A DNA stretch of 64,000 nt from NCBI RefSeq assembly GCF_004364155.1, contig NZ_SOAZ01000011.1, forward strand, positions 1 through 64,000, given 5' to 3'. Below are positions 1 to 10,981 of this stretch, in pieces (the stretch's first letter is position 1; each line of letters opens with the position of its first letter). A model generated the notes under the pieces. It saw only the letters and a list, made by a program, of their open reading frames with translations. It made no database searches and had not been told where the DNA came from. This DNA is from Fonticella tunisiensis. GTDB taxonomy: Bacteria; Bacillota; Clostridia; Clostridiales; Caloramatoraceae. A program made the translations under genes and the position numbers.

Positions 1-130
1 CTAAATTTTTTCCAGTAAAAATCGGAATTTACATATTTCAATTATTATTCATCTAAACCCTTACATATCAAGGGGCTACGCCCTATTTATTTTTTTAGCT
101 GCGAAACTTCTGAAACGAGAGAATAAAAAC

Positions 131-343
131 TTACTTAAAATGCGTTTTAATCGCATCATAAATAACTAATAAACCAATCATGAAACATGATGTTCTCATG
201 ACAAACTCACTAATAAGTAGTCCTCCCATAATTTTATTTTCATTATACAAACGGCCTGTAATAATAATGGGACTTAATATTATTAAAACACCTATGGCAC
301 AGCAAATACTAAAGGTGCGAATTTTTTGTGAATCTAGTTTCAT
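131..343 (-). CDS. Small two-helix membrane protein
   Basis: A 70-residue protein with two hydrophobic stretches (about residues 10-30 and 41-63) that look like two membrane helices with a short charged tail. A good ribosome binding site (GGAGGG) lies about 6 bases before the ATG, which supports a real gene although it is short. It follows the secreted-protein gene on the same strand with about 30 bases between them, so the two are probably co-transcribed. I do not recognise the family; a small immunity-like or accessory membrane protein for the secreted neighbour is only a guess. Confidence 0.5.
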   Translation of the reverse strand: MKLDSQKIRTFSICCAIGVLIILSPIIITGRLYNENKIMGGLLISEFVMRTSCFMIGLLVIYDAIKTHFK

Positions 344-372
344 TTTAGCCCTCCATCATTAATTAGTTTGCA

Positions 373-1030
373 TCAGAAATAATAATAACCTTCTTTGTAA
401 CAATATGCGTAGTAGCTTGTTGCATAAGAAACTCCAAAATTTACTTCTGCAGATTGTCCAACCTTAATGTTAACACCACCATTTACAGTAGTACTTCCCA
501 AATTATAAAAATCTCCGTTTACAATCCAAAATATTCTATTAGCAGTTTCTAAGTGAGTGTATACAGTTCCTGAAAATTGTTTGACCATATTATTGGATGA
601 TCTATTCATCCCTACATTTAATATACTGACTATTGCCCTAAAACTACCTGACCACTCTTCTGTTTGGCAATAAAATTTTAAAGAAGGTTGATACTCAGTC
701 GTAACAGAAAAATAAGATGTGAGTGTTCGATATGTAGCTGCATAAGGTGATATTGACATTGTTGAATAATCTGTCTTAAAATTAGCTACTACTTGAGCAG
801 CTGCCTGCTCTTTTGAAATATTTTTACTCAAGGCAATTTCAGCAATAATTTCGTCAAAGGTTAAAACTTCGCTCATTTCCATTTTTGAAACTTCTGTAGT
901 CCCACTAATGACATTTGCCTTATGTCCTTTATAACTTGGAATTTTCTCCTGAGCAAAAGCTGGAAAACTTGATGTCAAAACAATACCTACAGTTAAACTC
1001 AATGCTAGTAAAGTTTTTTTTCATTTTCAT
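373..1030 (-). CDS. Secreted protein with signal peptide; start and body separated by a one-base shift in an A8 tract
   Basis: The body (about 209 residues) has no ATG of its own. A strong GGGGGAG ribosome binding site precedes ATG codons at 1030 and 1024, but these are one base out of frame because of a run of eight A residues (minus strand, 1021-1014). With seven A's the product would begin MKMKKTLLALSLTVG and continue to SSFPAFAQE, a textbook signal peptide with cleavage after AFA. The mature part has a helical stretch (about 60-90) and then a Thr/Tyr/Ser-rich, probably beta-strand region ending in aromatic residues. I do not recognise a family. The A8 shift may be a sequencing error, a pseudogene mutation or a slippage switch; 13936-14332 shows the same pattern. 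Confidence 0.55.
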
Positions 1031-1389
1031 AAAATCTCCCCCTTTGTTATAATAATTCTGTTGTTGAATTTTCGTTTTATATTTACATTCCCATCACCTT
1101 CTTTTATATATTAAAAAAATACCGTTCGTTCATAATCATTTTTGGAATCAAAGCAATTAAAATACTTTCTAAAGTTGTAATGGCGATACAATTTAGTAAT
1201 AGTTCACATAATTGGTTGTCCATTCATATATTGACATTTTTTTCATAAATAGTCACTATTAAAATTATATTTTAGTGACTATTTTTTCACAACATATATT
1301 CTAATTCCAAAATATTACACAATTGCTTCTATTATTTCTACTCCTTTATATTCGCATAATTTCCTCAATATTTTCCCTATATCTTCTTT
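1031..1389. other. AT-rich intergenic region with one hairpin
   Basis: No credible gene is seen. It holds the promoter side of the minus-strand secreted-protein gene and a perfect 11-bp inverted repeat (1248-1258 with 1273-1283) followed by T residues, which could act as a transcription terminator on either strand. Confidence 0.5.
1248..1288. terminator. Hairpin with T-run
   Basis: AATAGTCACTA pairs with TAGTGACTATT across a 14-base loop and is followed by TTTTT. A shorter run of T's precedes the left arm, so it could work in both directions. No gene ends directly at it on the plus strand. Confidence 0.4.
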
Positions 1390-1707
1390 GTAAGCATCAA
1401 ACATTTCCCACATAGAAATGTTGTTTTATTCATGAGAAAATACTCCTGAGAAAAGGAGGAATCGTATCATGAATAAAACAGAAATACGAGATGAATGGGA
1501 AAAGCGGATTGTTGACTACAAAATCAGTGACCTGAGTAAATCCATTTACTTTGAACATCCTCCAAATGTCGATACCAGGGACAAGAACATTTAGATTTTT
1601 TACTTTCATGGTCAGATACATTACCTGACAACTGTAGAGTTCTTAGTCAAGAATAATGATACATTAATCCCCATCTACATAATAGGTGGGGATTATTTTA
1701 CGCTTAC
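1390..1707 (+). mobile_element. IS66-family remnant, 318 bp, internally deleted
   Basis: The two ends are inverted repeats starting GTAAGC: the left end at 1390-1413 matches the reverse complement of the right end (1684-1707) at about 18 of 24 positions. GTAA-type ends are typical of the IS66 family. Inside is only the 5' part of a tnpA-like accessory gene (1469-1594); tnpB and the transposase gene are missing. The 8 bases on either side do not match, so no target duplication survives. The last 42 bases (1666-1707) recur exactly at 15680-15721. Confidence 0.65.
1469..1594 (+). pseudogene. Fragment of IS66 accessory protein TnpA
   Basis: A 41-codon frame after a good AAGGAGG site. Its first 20 or so residues (MNKTEIRDEWEKRIVDYKIS) resemble the N-terminus of the small IS66 Orf1/TnpA proteins, which begin with a similar acidic helix. 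The similarity then ends abruptly, as expected after a deletion. It lies between the two GTAAGC ends of the 1390-1707 remnant. Confidence 0.55.
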
Positions 1708-1821
1708 TTTATTTTTTATTTAGCAAGCCCAAACTAATATTGATTTTTATAAGTTAATGCGGTAAAATGTTTTTCATACATGGAAATATGTTTACCATAT
1801 AAGGACAATGGAGGTGGAATT

Positions 1822-2262
1822 GTGGCAGATGACAGCAAACTTTACATCATAAGAGAAGAGATTCTTTCCGATTTTTTAAAGAAAACATTAAAAGCCAAGG
1901 AATTATTGGAATCAGGCAAAGCAAAGACCATCAATGAAGCTGTAAAAAAGGTAGGTATATCCCGCAGCGTTTTTTACAAGTATAGAGATTATATTTTTCC
2001 TTTTACTAAGTTTAGCAAAGGGAAAATCATAACGCTTTCCATGGTTTTAGAACATACGATGGGAGTGCTATCATCGATACTCGATGTGGTGGCATCCTCA
2101 GGAGGCAACATTGTTACCATAAATCAAAGTATGCCATCAATGGGAGTTGCAAGTGTTACTATTTCTATTGATACGCAGTATATGGAAATAAGTTTGGAAA
2201 ATTTTCTTGGCCAATTAGCCAGTCAAAACGGCGTAAGAAAAGTGGAAATTTTAGGGGAGTAA
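1822..2262 (+). CDS. ACT domain-containing protein, UPF0735/PheB family
   Basis: A 146-residue protein, close to the family's usual ~147. The N-terminal part (about residues 1-60) looks like a small helix-turn-helix ([20 protein letters not shown]), and the C-terminal half (about 70-146) is an ACT domain of the kind that binds amino acids. GTG at 1822 is chosen because GGAGG sits 6-8 bases before it; an upstream ATG at 1780 in the same frame has no such site and would add an atypical leader. It stands 13 bases before hom and is probably the first gene of the threonine operon. An amino-acid-responsive regulatory role is inferred from the domains. Confidence 0.8.
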   Translation: MADDSKLYIIREEILSDFLKKTLKAKELLESGKAKTINEAVKKVGISRSVFYKYRDYIFPFTKFSKGKIITLSMVLEHTMGVLSSILDVVASSGGNIVTINQSMPSMGVASVTISIDTQYMEISLENFLGQLASQNGVRKVEILGE

Positions 2263-2275
2263 AAGGGGGATATAA

Positions 2276-3532
2276 ATGAAAATAGGTTTGTTGGGCCTTG
2301 GAACGGTTGGAACAGGCGTGCTGCATTTAATCAATCAAAACGGCAAAAACATTGAGAAAAAGATAGGGGAGAAAATCGAGATAAAAAAGATACTTGTCAA
2401 AGACCCTGATAAAAAAAGGGCACCTCTTGCAGATGGAAAGATTATTTTCAATCCCGATGATATTCTCGAAGACGAAGAAATAGATGTTGTAGTAGAAGTT
2501 ATGGGTAAAGAACACCCGGCCCTTGAATATATGATAAAAGCTATCAAAAAAGGCAAGAACGTAGTTACTGCCAACAAAGAAATTATAGCAGCATATGGGA
2601 AGGAACTTATAAAGCTTGCAATGGAAAACAACGTAAGCATTCTTTATGAAGCATCGGTTGGTGGTGGAATACCAATCATAAGGCCATTAAAGCAGTGCCT
2701 TGCAGCAAATAAGATACATGAAATCAAAGGCATATTAAACGGAACTACAAATTATATTCTTACAGAAATGAAGGAGAAAGGCCTCGATTTTGAAGAAGCT
2801 TTAAAGGATGCGCGACAAAAAGGATATGCGGAATCTGACCCTACAGATGATGTTGACGGATTCGATGCTGCGAGAAAACTTGCGATACTTTGTACATTGG
2901 CTTTTAATAAATACATTCTTCCTGAAAAAATATATACAAAGGGCATAAGGTCTGTTTCTAAATCCGATATAAAATATGCAGAAGAGTTGGGATATAATAT
3001 AAGGCTTATAGCCTGCGCAAAGGTCGATGAAGAAGACCGTTTGGAAGCATGGGTGCATCCTGTTATGATAAGGAAAGGCAACCCTTTAAATGGAGTAAAT
3101 GGAGTATTTAATGCCATATTAGTTGACGGAAATGCTGTAGGAGAGGTCATGTTTTATGGTCAAGGTGCAGGTATGATGCCTACTGCCAGCGCAGTTGTTG
3201 CGGACATAATGGATGTAAAAAATAATATTGTAATTAAAAACGGTTATGAAGATGCTAATATCGTTTCCTTTGAGGATACTGTATCCAAATATTATATAAG
3301 ACTTATTGCCCTTGATAAACCCGGTGTCATGAGCAAAATTACAGGCATACTGGGGAATAAGGATATAAGCCTTTTGTCAGTGGTACAAAAAGGAGTTATG
3401 GAGGATACGGCGGAAATTGTCTTGATTACCCATATTGCAAGTACAGGAAAAATATTTGAAGCTTTAAAAGAGATGCAAAGTCTTAAGGAAATAAAGAGCA
3501 TAAAAAGTGTTATAAGGGTAGAGGGGGAGTAA
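2276..3532 (+). CDS. hom: Homoserine dehydrogenase
   Basis: Reduces aspartate semialdehyde to homoserine with NAD(P)H, the branch point to threonine and methionine. The 418-residue product has a Rossmann GLGTVGTG motif at residues 7-14, the substrate-site segment [11 protein letters not shown] near 155-166, the conserved EAESDPT-like stretch (here [12 protein letters not shown]) near 187-198, and a C-terminal ACT domain (about 345-418) that normally mediates feedback inhibition by threonine. Length fits the monofunctional Gram-positive enzyme. It is followed after one base by thrC and then thrB, a complete homoserine-to-threonine route. Confidence 0.96.
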   Translation: MKIGLLGLGTVGTGVLHLINQNGKNIEKKIGEKIEIKKILVKDPDKKRAPLADGKIIFNPDDILEDEEIDVVVEVMGKEHPALEYMIKAIKKGKNVVTANKEIIAAYGKELIKLAMENNVSILYEASVGGGIPIIRPLKQCLAANKIHEIKGILNGTTNYILTEMKEKGLDFEEALKDARQKGYAESDPTDDVDGFDAARKLAILCTLAFNKYILPEKIYTKGIRSVSKSDIKYAEELGYNIRLIACAKVDEEDRLEAWVHPVMIRKGNPLNGVNGVFNAILVDGNAVGEVMFYGQGAGMMPTASAVVADIMDVKNNIVIKNGYEDANIVSFEDTVSKYYIRLIALDKPGVMSKITGILGNKDISLLSVVQKGVMEDTAEIVLITHIASTGKIFEALKEMQSLKEIKSIKSVIRVEGE

Positions 3533-3533
3533 A

Positions 3534-4592
3534 ATGATGAAATATCAAGGAATAATAAAGGCCTATAGAGAGTTTTTGCCTGAAATAAAGGAGGAAAATA
3601 TAGTAAGTCTTAAAGAAGGCAATACCCCTCTTATAGAAGCTGCAAATCTTGAGAAAATTTTTCCAGGAATTAAAATATATTTAAAATACGAAGGATTAAA
3701 CCCAACGGGTTCGTTTAAAGACAGAGGCATGACCATGGCGGTTTCTATGGCAAAGGAGCGAGGCTATAGTGCTGTTGTATGTGCGTCAACAGGAAATACA
3801 TCTGCCTCTGCTGCTGCCTATGCGGCAAAGGCAGGACTTAAAGGTGTTGTACTTATACCCGGGGGCAAAATCGCTTTAGGAAAGCTTGCACAGGCCATAG
3901 CCTATGGGGCAAAAGTTATTGCTATAAACGGAAACTTTGACGATGCATTAAGATTGGTTAGAGAAATTTCGGAAAAGTTTTCCATAATGCTGGTTAATTC
4001 TATAAATCCTTATAGACTGGAGGGTCAAAAAACTGCCTCCTTTGAAATATGCGATGAACTTGGGGATTCTCCCGATTACATGGCGCTTCCCGTTGGAAAT
4101 GCAGGAAATATAACTGCATACTGGATGGGCTTTAAAGAATACTACAATGCCCATAGAATAAAAAAGCTGCCCAAAATGATAGGCTTTCAAGCATCAGGAT
4201 CGGCTCCTATAGTTGAAAACAGAATAATTGAAAATCCCGAAACTATTGCAACTGCCATACGAATAGGAAATCCTGCCAGCTGGAAAAAGGCTGTTACTGC
4301 AAGGGATGAATCCGGAGGGCTCATTGATAAGGTTACTGACGAAGAGATACTTGAAGCATACAGCCTTTTGGCGAAAAATGAAGGGATTTTTGCGGAGCCT
4401 GCCTCAGCTGCTTCCATTGCAGGTGTTATCAAGAAATATAAAGAAGGATTTTTTAAAGAAGGGGAATCAGTTGTATGTGTTTTAACGGGAAACGGTTTAA
4501 AAGACCCTGATACCGCAATAAAACTTGGTGACAAGGTAGAGACGATAGACGCTAATTTAAAGCTTATGGAGGAAATTCTGTATGGTAAGTGA
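3534..4592 (+). CDS. thrC: Threonine synthase
   Basis: PLP enzyme that converts O-phosphohomoserine and water to threonine and phosphate. The 352-residue product carries the fold-type II PLP motif [10 protein letters not shown] with the Schiff-base lysine at K62, the SASAAAYA segment and a glycine-rich phosphate loop (LPVGNAGN). Length matches short bacterial ThrC. Two ATG codons stand in tandem at the start, after a GGGGGAG site; the first is used here. Its 3' end overlaps thrB by 11 bases, which suggests translational coupling. Confidence 0.96.
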   Translation: MMKYQGIIKAYREFLPEIKEENIVSLKEGNTPLIEAANLEKIFPGIKIYLKYEGLNPTGSFKDRGMTMAVSMAKERGYSAVVCASTGNTSASAAAYAAKAGLKGVVLIPGGKIALGKLAQAIAYGAKVIAINGNFDDALRLVREISEKFSIMLVNSINPYRLEGQKTASFEICDELGDSPDYMALPVGNAGNITAYWMGFKEYYNAHRIKKLPKMIGFQASGSAPIVENRIIENPETIATAIRIGNPASWKKAVTARDESGGLIDKVTDEEILEAYSLLAKNEGIFAEPASAASIAGVIKKYKEGFFKEGESVVCVLTGNGLKDPDTAIKLGDKVETIDANLKLMEEILYGK

Positions 4593-5520
4593 TATGGTGA
4601 GGGTAAGGGTACCGGCATCATCGGCAAATCTGGGACCGGGATTTGACTGTATAGGGGTTGCATTAAATTTATATACAGAGATTTCTATGGGATTCGTGGA
4701 GGATGGGCTTTTGATAGAAGTTTTAGGTGAGGATTATAAGGATATAGAAAAAAATCAAGATAATCTCGTATACAGGGCAGCAAAAAAAGTGTTTGAAAAA
4801 ACACAGACAGACTATACCGGACTAAATATAAAAATAAAAGTCGGCATCCCCCTGGGAAGCGGACTGGGAAGCAGTGCATCGGCTATAATTGGCGGCATGG
4901 TGGCGGCAAATGAACTAATTGGGAAACCCCTGAGAGATGATGAGATTTTAAACCTTGCTGCTTCAATGGAGGGCCATGCGGATAATGTAGGGCCTGCGCT
5001 GCTTGGAGGACTTAATATAATGGCCTTTGACGGAGCAGTAACCTATTATATAAGGAAAGAATTGGATGAAGATTTGAAATTTGTTGCCTTTACTCCAAAC
5101 AGAGTTTTAAAAACAGAAACAGCAAGAAATGTACTGCCTGCAAAGGTAGATTTTAAAGATGCCGTATTCAATACTGGAAGATCTTCTCTTCTTGCGGCTG
5201 CCCTTTTTTCAGAAGAATATGGTTTACTAAAAATTGCTTCACAGGATGTGCTGCATCAAAAATACCGTTCCAAGCTCATACCTGAAATGTACAAATGTTT
5301 TGATAAAGCCCTGGAGTGTGGAGCGTATTTTGCTTTTTTAAGTGGTGCAGGTCCTACAATTATGGCTGTTTGTTCCGAAGAAAGTGCAGATAAAGTAGTA
5401 GAAGGAGTAGGAAGCGTTTATAAAAGCATGGAAATAGATTACAGAGTATATAAACTCAAATGCGACAACAAGGGTGCACATATTATAAAAAACGGGTCAA
5501 CAACTAATTGCCTGTTGTAA
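4582..5520 (+). CDS. thrB: Homoserine kinase
   Basis: GHMP-family kinase that phosphorylates homoserine with ATP to supply ThrC. The 312-residue product shows the N-terminal [18 protein letters not shown] motif, the ATP-binding P-loop [12 protein letters not shown] near residues 90-102, and the C-terminal [11 protein letters not shown] motif. ATG 4582 is chosen because a GGAGG lies 8 bases upstream inside thrC; ATG 4594 is an alternative. It completes hom-thrC-thrB. Confidence 0.96.
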   Translation: MVSDMVRVRVPASSANLGPGFDCIGVALNLYTEISMGFVEDGLLIEVLGEDYKDIEKNQDNLVYRAAKKVFEKTQTDYTGLNIKIKVGIPLGSGLGSSASAIIGGMVAANELIGKPLRDDEILNLAASMEGHADNVGPALLGGLNIMAFDGAVTYYIRKELDEDLKFVAFTPNRVLKTETARNVLPAKVDFKDAVFNTGRSSLLAAALFSEEYGLLKIASQDVLHQKYRSKLIPEMYKCFDKALECGAYFAFLSGAGPTIMAVCSEESADKVVEGVGSVYKSMEIDYRVYKLKCDNKGAHIIKNGSTTNCLL

Positions 5521-5571
5521 ATAAAAAGCACAAAATATGAACCTATATTTTTTAATAGGAGTGATAGGATA

Positions 5572-6654
5572 ATGGATAAAATTTTGATGACACCGGGACC
5601 AACAATGGTACCTGAAGAGGTAAAAAGGATCAGTGGATTACAACCATTTCACCACAGGACTCCGGAGTTTTATGAGTTGTTTTCAAATCTTAATAAAAAC
5701 CTTAAAAAAATATTCAAAACAAAAAACGAAGTTTTAACCCTTACATCCTCAGGGACAGGCGGCATGGAAGCAGTTGTGGCAAATCTTTTTTCTTCAAAGG
5801 ATAAGGTGCTGGTTGCAAGTATAGGCAATTTCGGTGAAAGGTTTTATAATATAGCAATATCCTATGGGCTTGACGCTGAACTTTGTGATTTTGGCTGGGG
5901 ACAGGCTGTAGACCTTAATATACTTGAAAACAAGCTAAAAAATGACAATTACAAGGCCCTTTTTGTTACACACAATGAAACATCTACGGGTGTTACAAAT
6001 AACATAAGAGAAATCGCCCAGACAGCCAACAAATACAATACTCCCGTCATCGTCGATGCTGTAAGTTCTTTAGGTGGCATTCCCCTTGAAATGGATGAAT
6101 GGGGGCTTGATGCTGTTGTAACATGTTCTCAAAAGTGCCTCATGTCGCCTCCGGGGTTAAGCTTTGTGGCTTTAAGTGACAGGGCATGGAACATGGCAGA
6201 GAAATCAAATCTTCCAAAATTTTATTTTGATTTAAAGAAAGCAAGGCAAGGCGTTTTAAAAGCTAAACCCGATACTCCTAATACTCCTGCGGTGTCCACT
6301 ATTATGGCAGTAAAAAAAGCTACGGATATGCTGCTTGAAAAAGGTATGGATAATGTATACAAAAATCAAGCTTTATATGGCAAAAGGGTAAGAGAATATA
6401 TAAAAAGTTTGGGTTTGGAATTATTTCCAGAGGAAAGCATCGCTTCTGATTTGATAACGGCAGTAAAAGTTCCCGAAAATTACAATGCCTCAAAGATTAT
6501 AAGCTATATGAGTGAAAAGCATAATGTACTTATAACAGGGGGACAAGGTCCTCTGAAAGGCAAGATTATAAGAATAGGCCATATGGGATATGTTGCGGAA
6601 GAAATGCTTGAAAAAACCTTTGAAGCGTTAAGGGATGCCCTATCTTCAATGTAA
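5572..6654 (+). CDS. Class V aminotransferase (serine-pyruvate/phosphoserine type)
   Basis: A 360-residue PLP-dependent fold-type I aminotransferase of the alanine-glyoxylate / serine-pyruvate group. It has MTPGPTMVPEEV at the N-terminus, the SGTGGMEA phosphate-binding segment near 63-70, and the SQKCLMSPPG motif with the PLP lysine at K188. It lies directly upstream of serA. In many clostridia this pair replaces classical SerC, so the likely job is transamination of 3-phosphohydroxypyruvate (inference from neighbourhood). Serine-glyoxylate aminotransferase activity is the main alternative. Confidence 0.85.
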   Translation: MDKILMTPGPTMVPEEVKRISGLQPFHHRTPEFYELFSNLNKNLKKIFKTKNEVLTLTSSGTGGMEAVVANLFSSKDKVLVASIGNFGERFYNIAISYGLDAELCDFGWGQAVDLNILENKLKNDNYKALFVTHNETSTGVTNNIREIAQTANKYNTPVIVDAVSSLGGIPLEMDEWGLDAVVTCSQKCLMSPPGLSFVALSDRAWNMAEKSNLPKFYFDLKKARQGVLKAKPDTPNTPAVSTIMAVKKATDMLLEKGMDNVYKNQALYGKRVREYIKSLGLELFPEESIASDLITAVKVPENYNASKIISYMSEKHNVLITGGQGPLKGKIIRIGHMGYVAEEMLEKTFEALRDALSSM

Positions 6655-6703
6655 ATGCTTTTTAGCATAATAAAATATTAAAAATCAAAGGAGGCAATTA
6701 ATT

Positions 6704-8305
6704 TTGAAAGTAATTGTCACGGAAAGAATATCGGAAAACGGCATGGAATATCTCAAAAAGCATGTAGATGTAGATGTAAAGCTGGATATTCCAAGGGAAG
6801 AACTTTTAAAGATTATAAAGGATTATGATGCTATTATCGTTAGAAGCACAACTAAAGTTGACAGAGAACTTATACAAAAGGGTGAAAGGCTTAAAGTTAT
6901 AGGAAGGGCAGGAAATGGTGTTGACAATATTGATCTTGAGGCTGCTACAGAAAAAGGAGTTATTGTTGTAAATACTCCTGATGGAAACATCGTTGCCGCT
7001 GCAGAGCTTACCGTTGGGCTCATGCTTTCCATTGCAAGAAATATTCCTCAGGCTCACAATGGATGTCAAAGTGGGGATTTTAGAAGAGATAAATTCAAGG
7101 GTATTGAGTTAAACGGTAAAACCGTTGGAATAATAGGATTAGGAAGGATTGGATCCCTTGTCGCTGCGAGATTGGCTTCCTTCAAAATGAGGGTAATCGC
7201 CTATGACCCGTATATACCCGACAGCAGGTTTGAAAAATACGGCGCAGAAAAAGTTACCCTTTCTGAACTTCTTGAACAGTCCGACTTTATAACGATACAT
7301 ACTCCTAAAACGGAGGAGACAAAGGGAATGATAGGTGAAGAGGAATTTAAAAAGGTAAAAAGAGGTGTGCGCCTTGTTAACTGTGCAAGGGGAGGCCTTA
7401 TTGACGAGAAAGCCCTTTACAATGCCATTAGAGAAGGCATTGTTGCAGCAGCGGCGATAGATGTGTTTGAGGTTGAACCATTATACAATACTGAACATCA
7501 GGAATTTCACAACCCTCTGCTTGAGCTTCCAAAGGTCATTGTGACACCCCACCTTGGCGCCTCAACTGTTGAAGCTCAGAACAACATAGGCATATCCATT
7601 GCAAAGGAAGTTATTGGAGCATTAAAGGGAAAATTATACGGCAATATAGTGAATTTGCCAGAGGTAAAATCCGAAGAATTTTTGGAATTAAAATCCTACA
7701 TGAAGCTCAGTGAAGCTATGGGAGCTCTTTATTATCAGATAAACGAAACGCCTGTTAAACTTGTGGAAGTCATATATAAGGGTGATATATCGAAGTACAA
7801 TACGGAAATTGTAACGCTTCATGCCCTTAAAGGTCTTTTAAAGCCGGCTTTAAAGGAAGGCGTAAGCGTAGTAAATGCCAGACTAAGGGCCAGGGAAATG
7901 GGCATAGAAACTGTTGAGGGAAGGGTTGAAGAAATAGACCATTATTCAAGCCTTATTATACTTAAGATTACGGGTACCAATGGCAAAACGGTGGAATTTG
8001 CTGGAACAACATATGGAAATGAGATAAGGATTGTGGAGTATATGGGCCATAAAGTTAATTTTGAGCCGACGGAATATATGATGTTTGTGAAAAACAAAGA
8101 CGTGCCTGGAGTTATAGGTCATATCGGAAATGTTTTAGGTGATTTTGGCATAAACATTTCTGCAATGCAGGTAAGCCCAAATAAAAGTGACGGAACGGCT
8201 CTTATGGTTGTAAACACGGATAAGGAAATTCCAGTTGAGGCTGTAGAATCCTTAAACAAATTGAACAGTATTATAAAGGCAAAGGCCGTAAAGGGATTGA
8301 TATAG
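6704..8305 (+). CDS. serA: D-3-phosphoglycerate dehydrogenase
   Basis: First enzyme of serine biosynthesis: oxidises 3-phosphoglycerate with NAD+. The 533-residue protein is the long form, with substrate-binding domain, NAD-binding GLGRIGS motif near 146-152, the NCARGG and TPHLGAST catalytic segments, an intervening domain (about 320-450) and a C-terminal ACT domain (about 455-530) for serine feedback. It starts with TTG at 6704, 8-10 bases after AAAGGAGG; no ATG fits better. A strong hairpin ends the operon at 8321-8352. Confidence 0.95.
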   Translation: MKVIVTERISENGMEYLKKHVDVDVKLDIPREELLKIIKDYDAIIVRSTTKVDRELIQKGERLKVIGRAGNGVDNIDLEAATEKGVIVVNTPDGNIVAAAELTVGLMLSIARNIPQAHNGCQSGDFRRDKFKGIELNGKTVGIIGLGRIGSLVAARLASFKMRVIAYDPYIPDSRFEKYGAEKVTLSELLEQSDFITIHTPKTEETKGMIGEEEFKKVKRGVRLVNCARGGLIDEKALYNAIREGIVAAAAIDVFEVEPLYNTEHQEFHNPLLELPKVIVTPHLGASTVEAQNNIGISIAKEVIGALKGKLYGNIVNLPEVKSEEFLELKSYMKLSEAMGALYYQINETPVKLVEVIYKGDISKYNTEIVTLHALKGLLKPALKEGVSVVNARLRAREMGIETVEGRVEEIDHYSSLIILKITGTNGKTVEFAGTTYGNEIRIVEYMGHKVNFEPTEYMMFVKNKDVPGVIGHIGNVLGDFGINISAMQVSPNKSDGTALMVVNTDKEIPVEAVESLNKLNSIIKAKAVKGLI

Positions 8306-8320
8306 ATTGTTTTAGAAAGT

Positions 8321-8352
8321 TATGAAAGGAGCAAGCATCTGCTCCTTTCATA
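8321..8352. terminator. Bidirectional terminator between serA and the PHP gene
   Basis: A perfect 12-bp stem, TATGAAAGGAGC with GCTCCTTTCATA, and an 8-base loop. It lies between two convergent genes and overlaps the stop codon of the minus-strand PHP gene. Confidence 0.75.
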
Positions 8353-9166
8353 TGTTATATGGTATTCTTTTCCTTTCTTTAAAATAATAAAGTGTATTTA
8401 TTCCGTATGGCTTTATATAATTATAAGCCCTGTCAAAATCCCTTGCGACATCCTCAGGTGTGTGAGCGTCGGAATTTACTAATACAGGTATATTGTATTC
8501 CTTGATCATTTTCATTATTTTTTCTGAAGGGTAAATTTCGCCTACGGGTTTTCTAAACCCTGCCGTAGAGACTTCGATGGCAATACCTGTTTTTGCAATT
8601 TCCTCAAGGTTTCTTTTTATTTTATCAAAGGTATGGGGTTTTGCCCTGAATCCAAAAATTTTTACAAGGTCAATGTGCCCTATAAAATCAAACATGCCCG
8701 TTTTGGCCATTTTTTCAACCATATTAAAGTACTCAAGGTAAACCGAATCAACATCCCATGAATTCCATTTCTCCATACATTCATTAAGGTCTATACCCCA
8801 ATCTTCAATCCAGTGAACAGATCCTATGATGTAGTCCCATGGATACGGCTCAAGAAATTCCTTAATTTCCTTTTCTTTTCCCGGTATATAGTCTGCTTCA
8901 ATACCAAGCTTCACAGGCAGCCCCATTGCCTTTGCTTCTTCTATAAGCGCTACATATTCGGAAATTTTCTGTCCCTTGCGCCTTTTAATCCACTCACCTC
9001 TAAATCCATCACTTGAAAAAGCATTATAACCTTCATCAAATCTATAACCATGCTCGGAAATACCGATTTCGGTTAGCCCCCTGCCAAGTCCCGTATCTAC
9101 AAACTTTTTAAGCCATTCTATAGTATAAGGACCTTTTTCTATGTGAACATGATAATCTGCTGCCAT
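8348..9166 (-). CDS. PHP domain phosphoesterase, histidinol-phosphatase-like
   Basis: A 272-residue PHP-fold metal hydrolase. The metal-binding HVH motif is near residues 6-8 (ADYHVHIE), followed by the GISEHGY motif near 37-43, FIGHIDL near 161-167, and a C-terminal VNSDAHTPE motif near 231-239. The family includes HisK-type histidinol phosphatases and other phosphatases. No other histidine genes are nearby, so the substrate is left open; its position beside serA could hint at phosphoserine phosphatase activity, which the operon otherwise lacks. AGGAGG stands just before the ATG. Confidence 0.8.
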   Translation of the reverse strand: MAADYHVHIEKGPYTIEWLKKFVDTGLGRGLTEIGISEHGYRFDEGYNAFSSDGFRGEWIKRRKGQKISEYVALIEEAKAMGLPVKLGIEADYIPGKEKEIKEFLEPYPWDYIIGSVHWIEDWGIDLNECMEKWNSWDVDSVYLEYFNMVEKMAKTGMFDFIGHIDLVKIFGFRAKPHTFDKIKRNLEEIAKTGIAIEVSTAGFRKPVGEIYPSEKIMKMIKEYNIPVLVNSDAHTPEDVARDFDRAYNYIKPYGINTLYYFKERKRIPYNI

Positions 9167-9290
9167 ATTGTTTCCTCCTTTAAATAAGCCAAAAGCTCAG
9201 CTTTTGAGCTTTTAAAATTTGATATTGTAAAAATTATAATATTAAAAAAAAACTAATGCAACTTGACGATAACAATGTATCCGTCACCTA

Positions 9291-9319
9291 TTGACAAGCC
9301 TTGAGGCAAAGTTTATAAT
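9291..9319 (+). promoter_or_regulatory. Consensus sigma-A promoter for guaBA
   Basis: TTGACA at 9291-9296 and TATAAT at 9314-9319 with a 17-base spacer, both perfect matches to the consensus. It lies just upstream of the guanine riboswitch. Confidence 0.85.
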
Positions 9320-9343
9320 ACTGAAAAAACAAATAAAACACAT

Positions 9344-9418
9344 GCTTACTCATATAATCCCGATAATATGGTTCGGGAGTCTCTACCGGAAGCCGTAAAC
9401 TTCCGCCTATGAGTGGGG
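9344..9418 (+). ncRNA. Guanine riboswitch (purine aptamer) upstream of guaB
   Basis: Shows the conserved purine aptamer: P1 formed by ACTCATA (9348-9354) with TATGAGT (9408-9414), the ATAATCCCGATAATATGG first arm, the central TCTCTACCGG junction and CCGTAAAC second arm. The specificity base just before the 3' TAT of P1 is C, the guanine-type residue (adenine switches have U). It is followed by a terminator at 9437-9477, giving a plausible OFF switch: guanine binding frees the terminator and stops guaBA transcription. Confidence 0.93.
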
Positions 9419-9436
9419 TTCGATTTGCATTTTTGC

Positions 9437-9477
9437 ATATTGTTCTTCGCTTATAAGGAGGGGGCAATATGCTTTTT
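9437..9477 (+). terminator. Expression-platform terminator of the guaBA riboswitch
   Basis: GCATATTG pairs with CAATATGC and is followed directly by TTTTTT. Position between aptamer and guaB fits transcription attenuation. Confidence 0.8.
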
Positions 9478-9507
9478 TGTTTTCCCCGTATGAGTGGCAG
9501 AGCTTAA

Positions 9508-10971
<1,464 letters not shown>

Positions 10972-10981
10972 GGAGGATAAT

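Noticed and set aside
5572-6654. Assignment as classical SerC (phosphoserine aminotransferase)
   Set aside because: The protein matches the alanine-glyoxylate/serine-pyruvate group rather than SerC; only the neighbourhood suggests the phosphoserine role.
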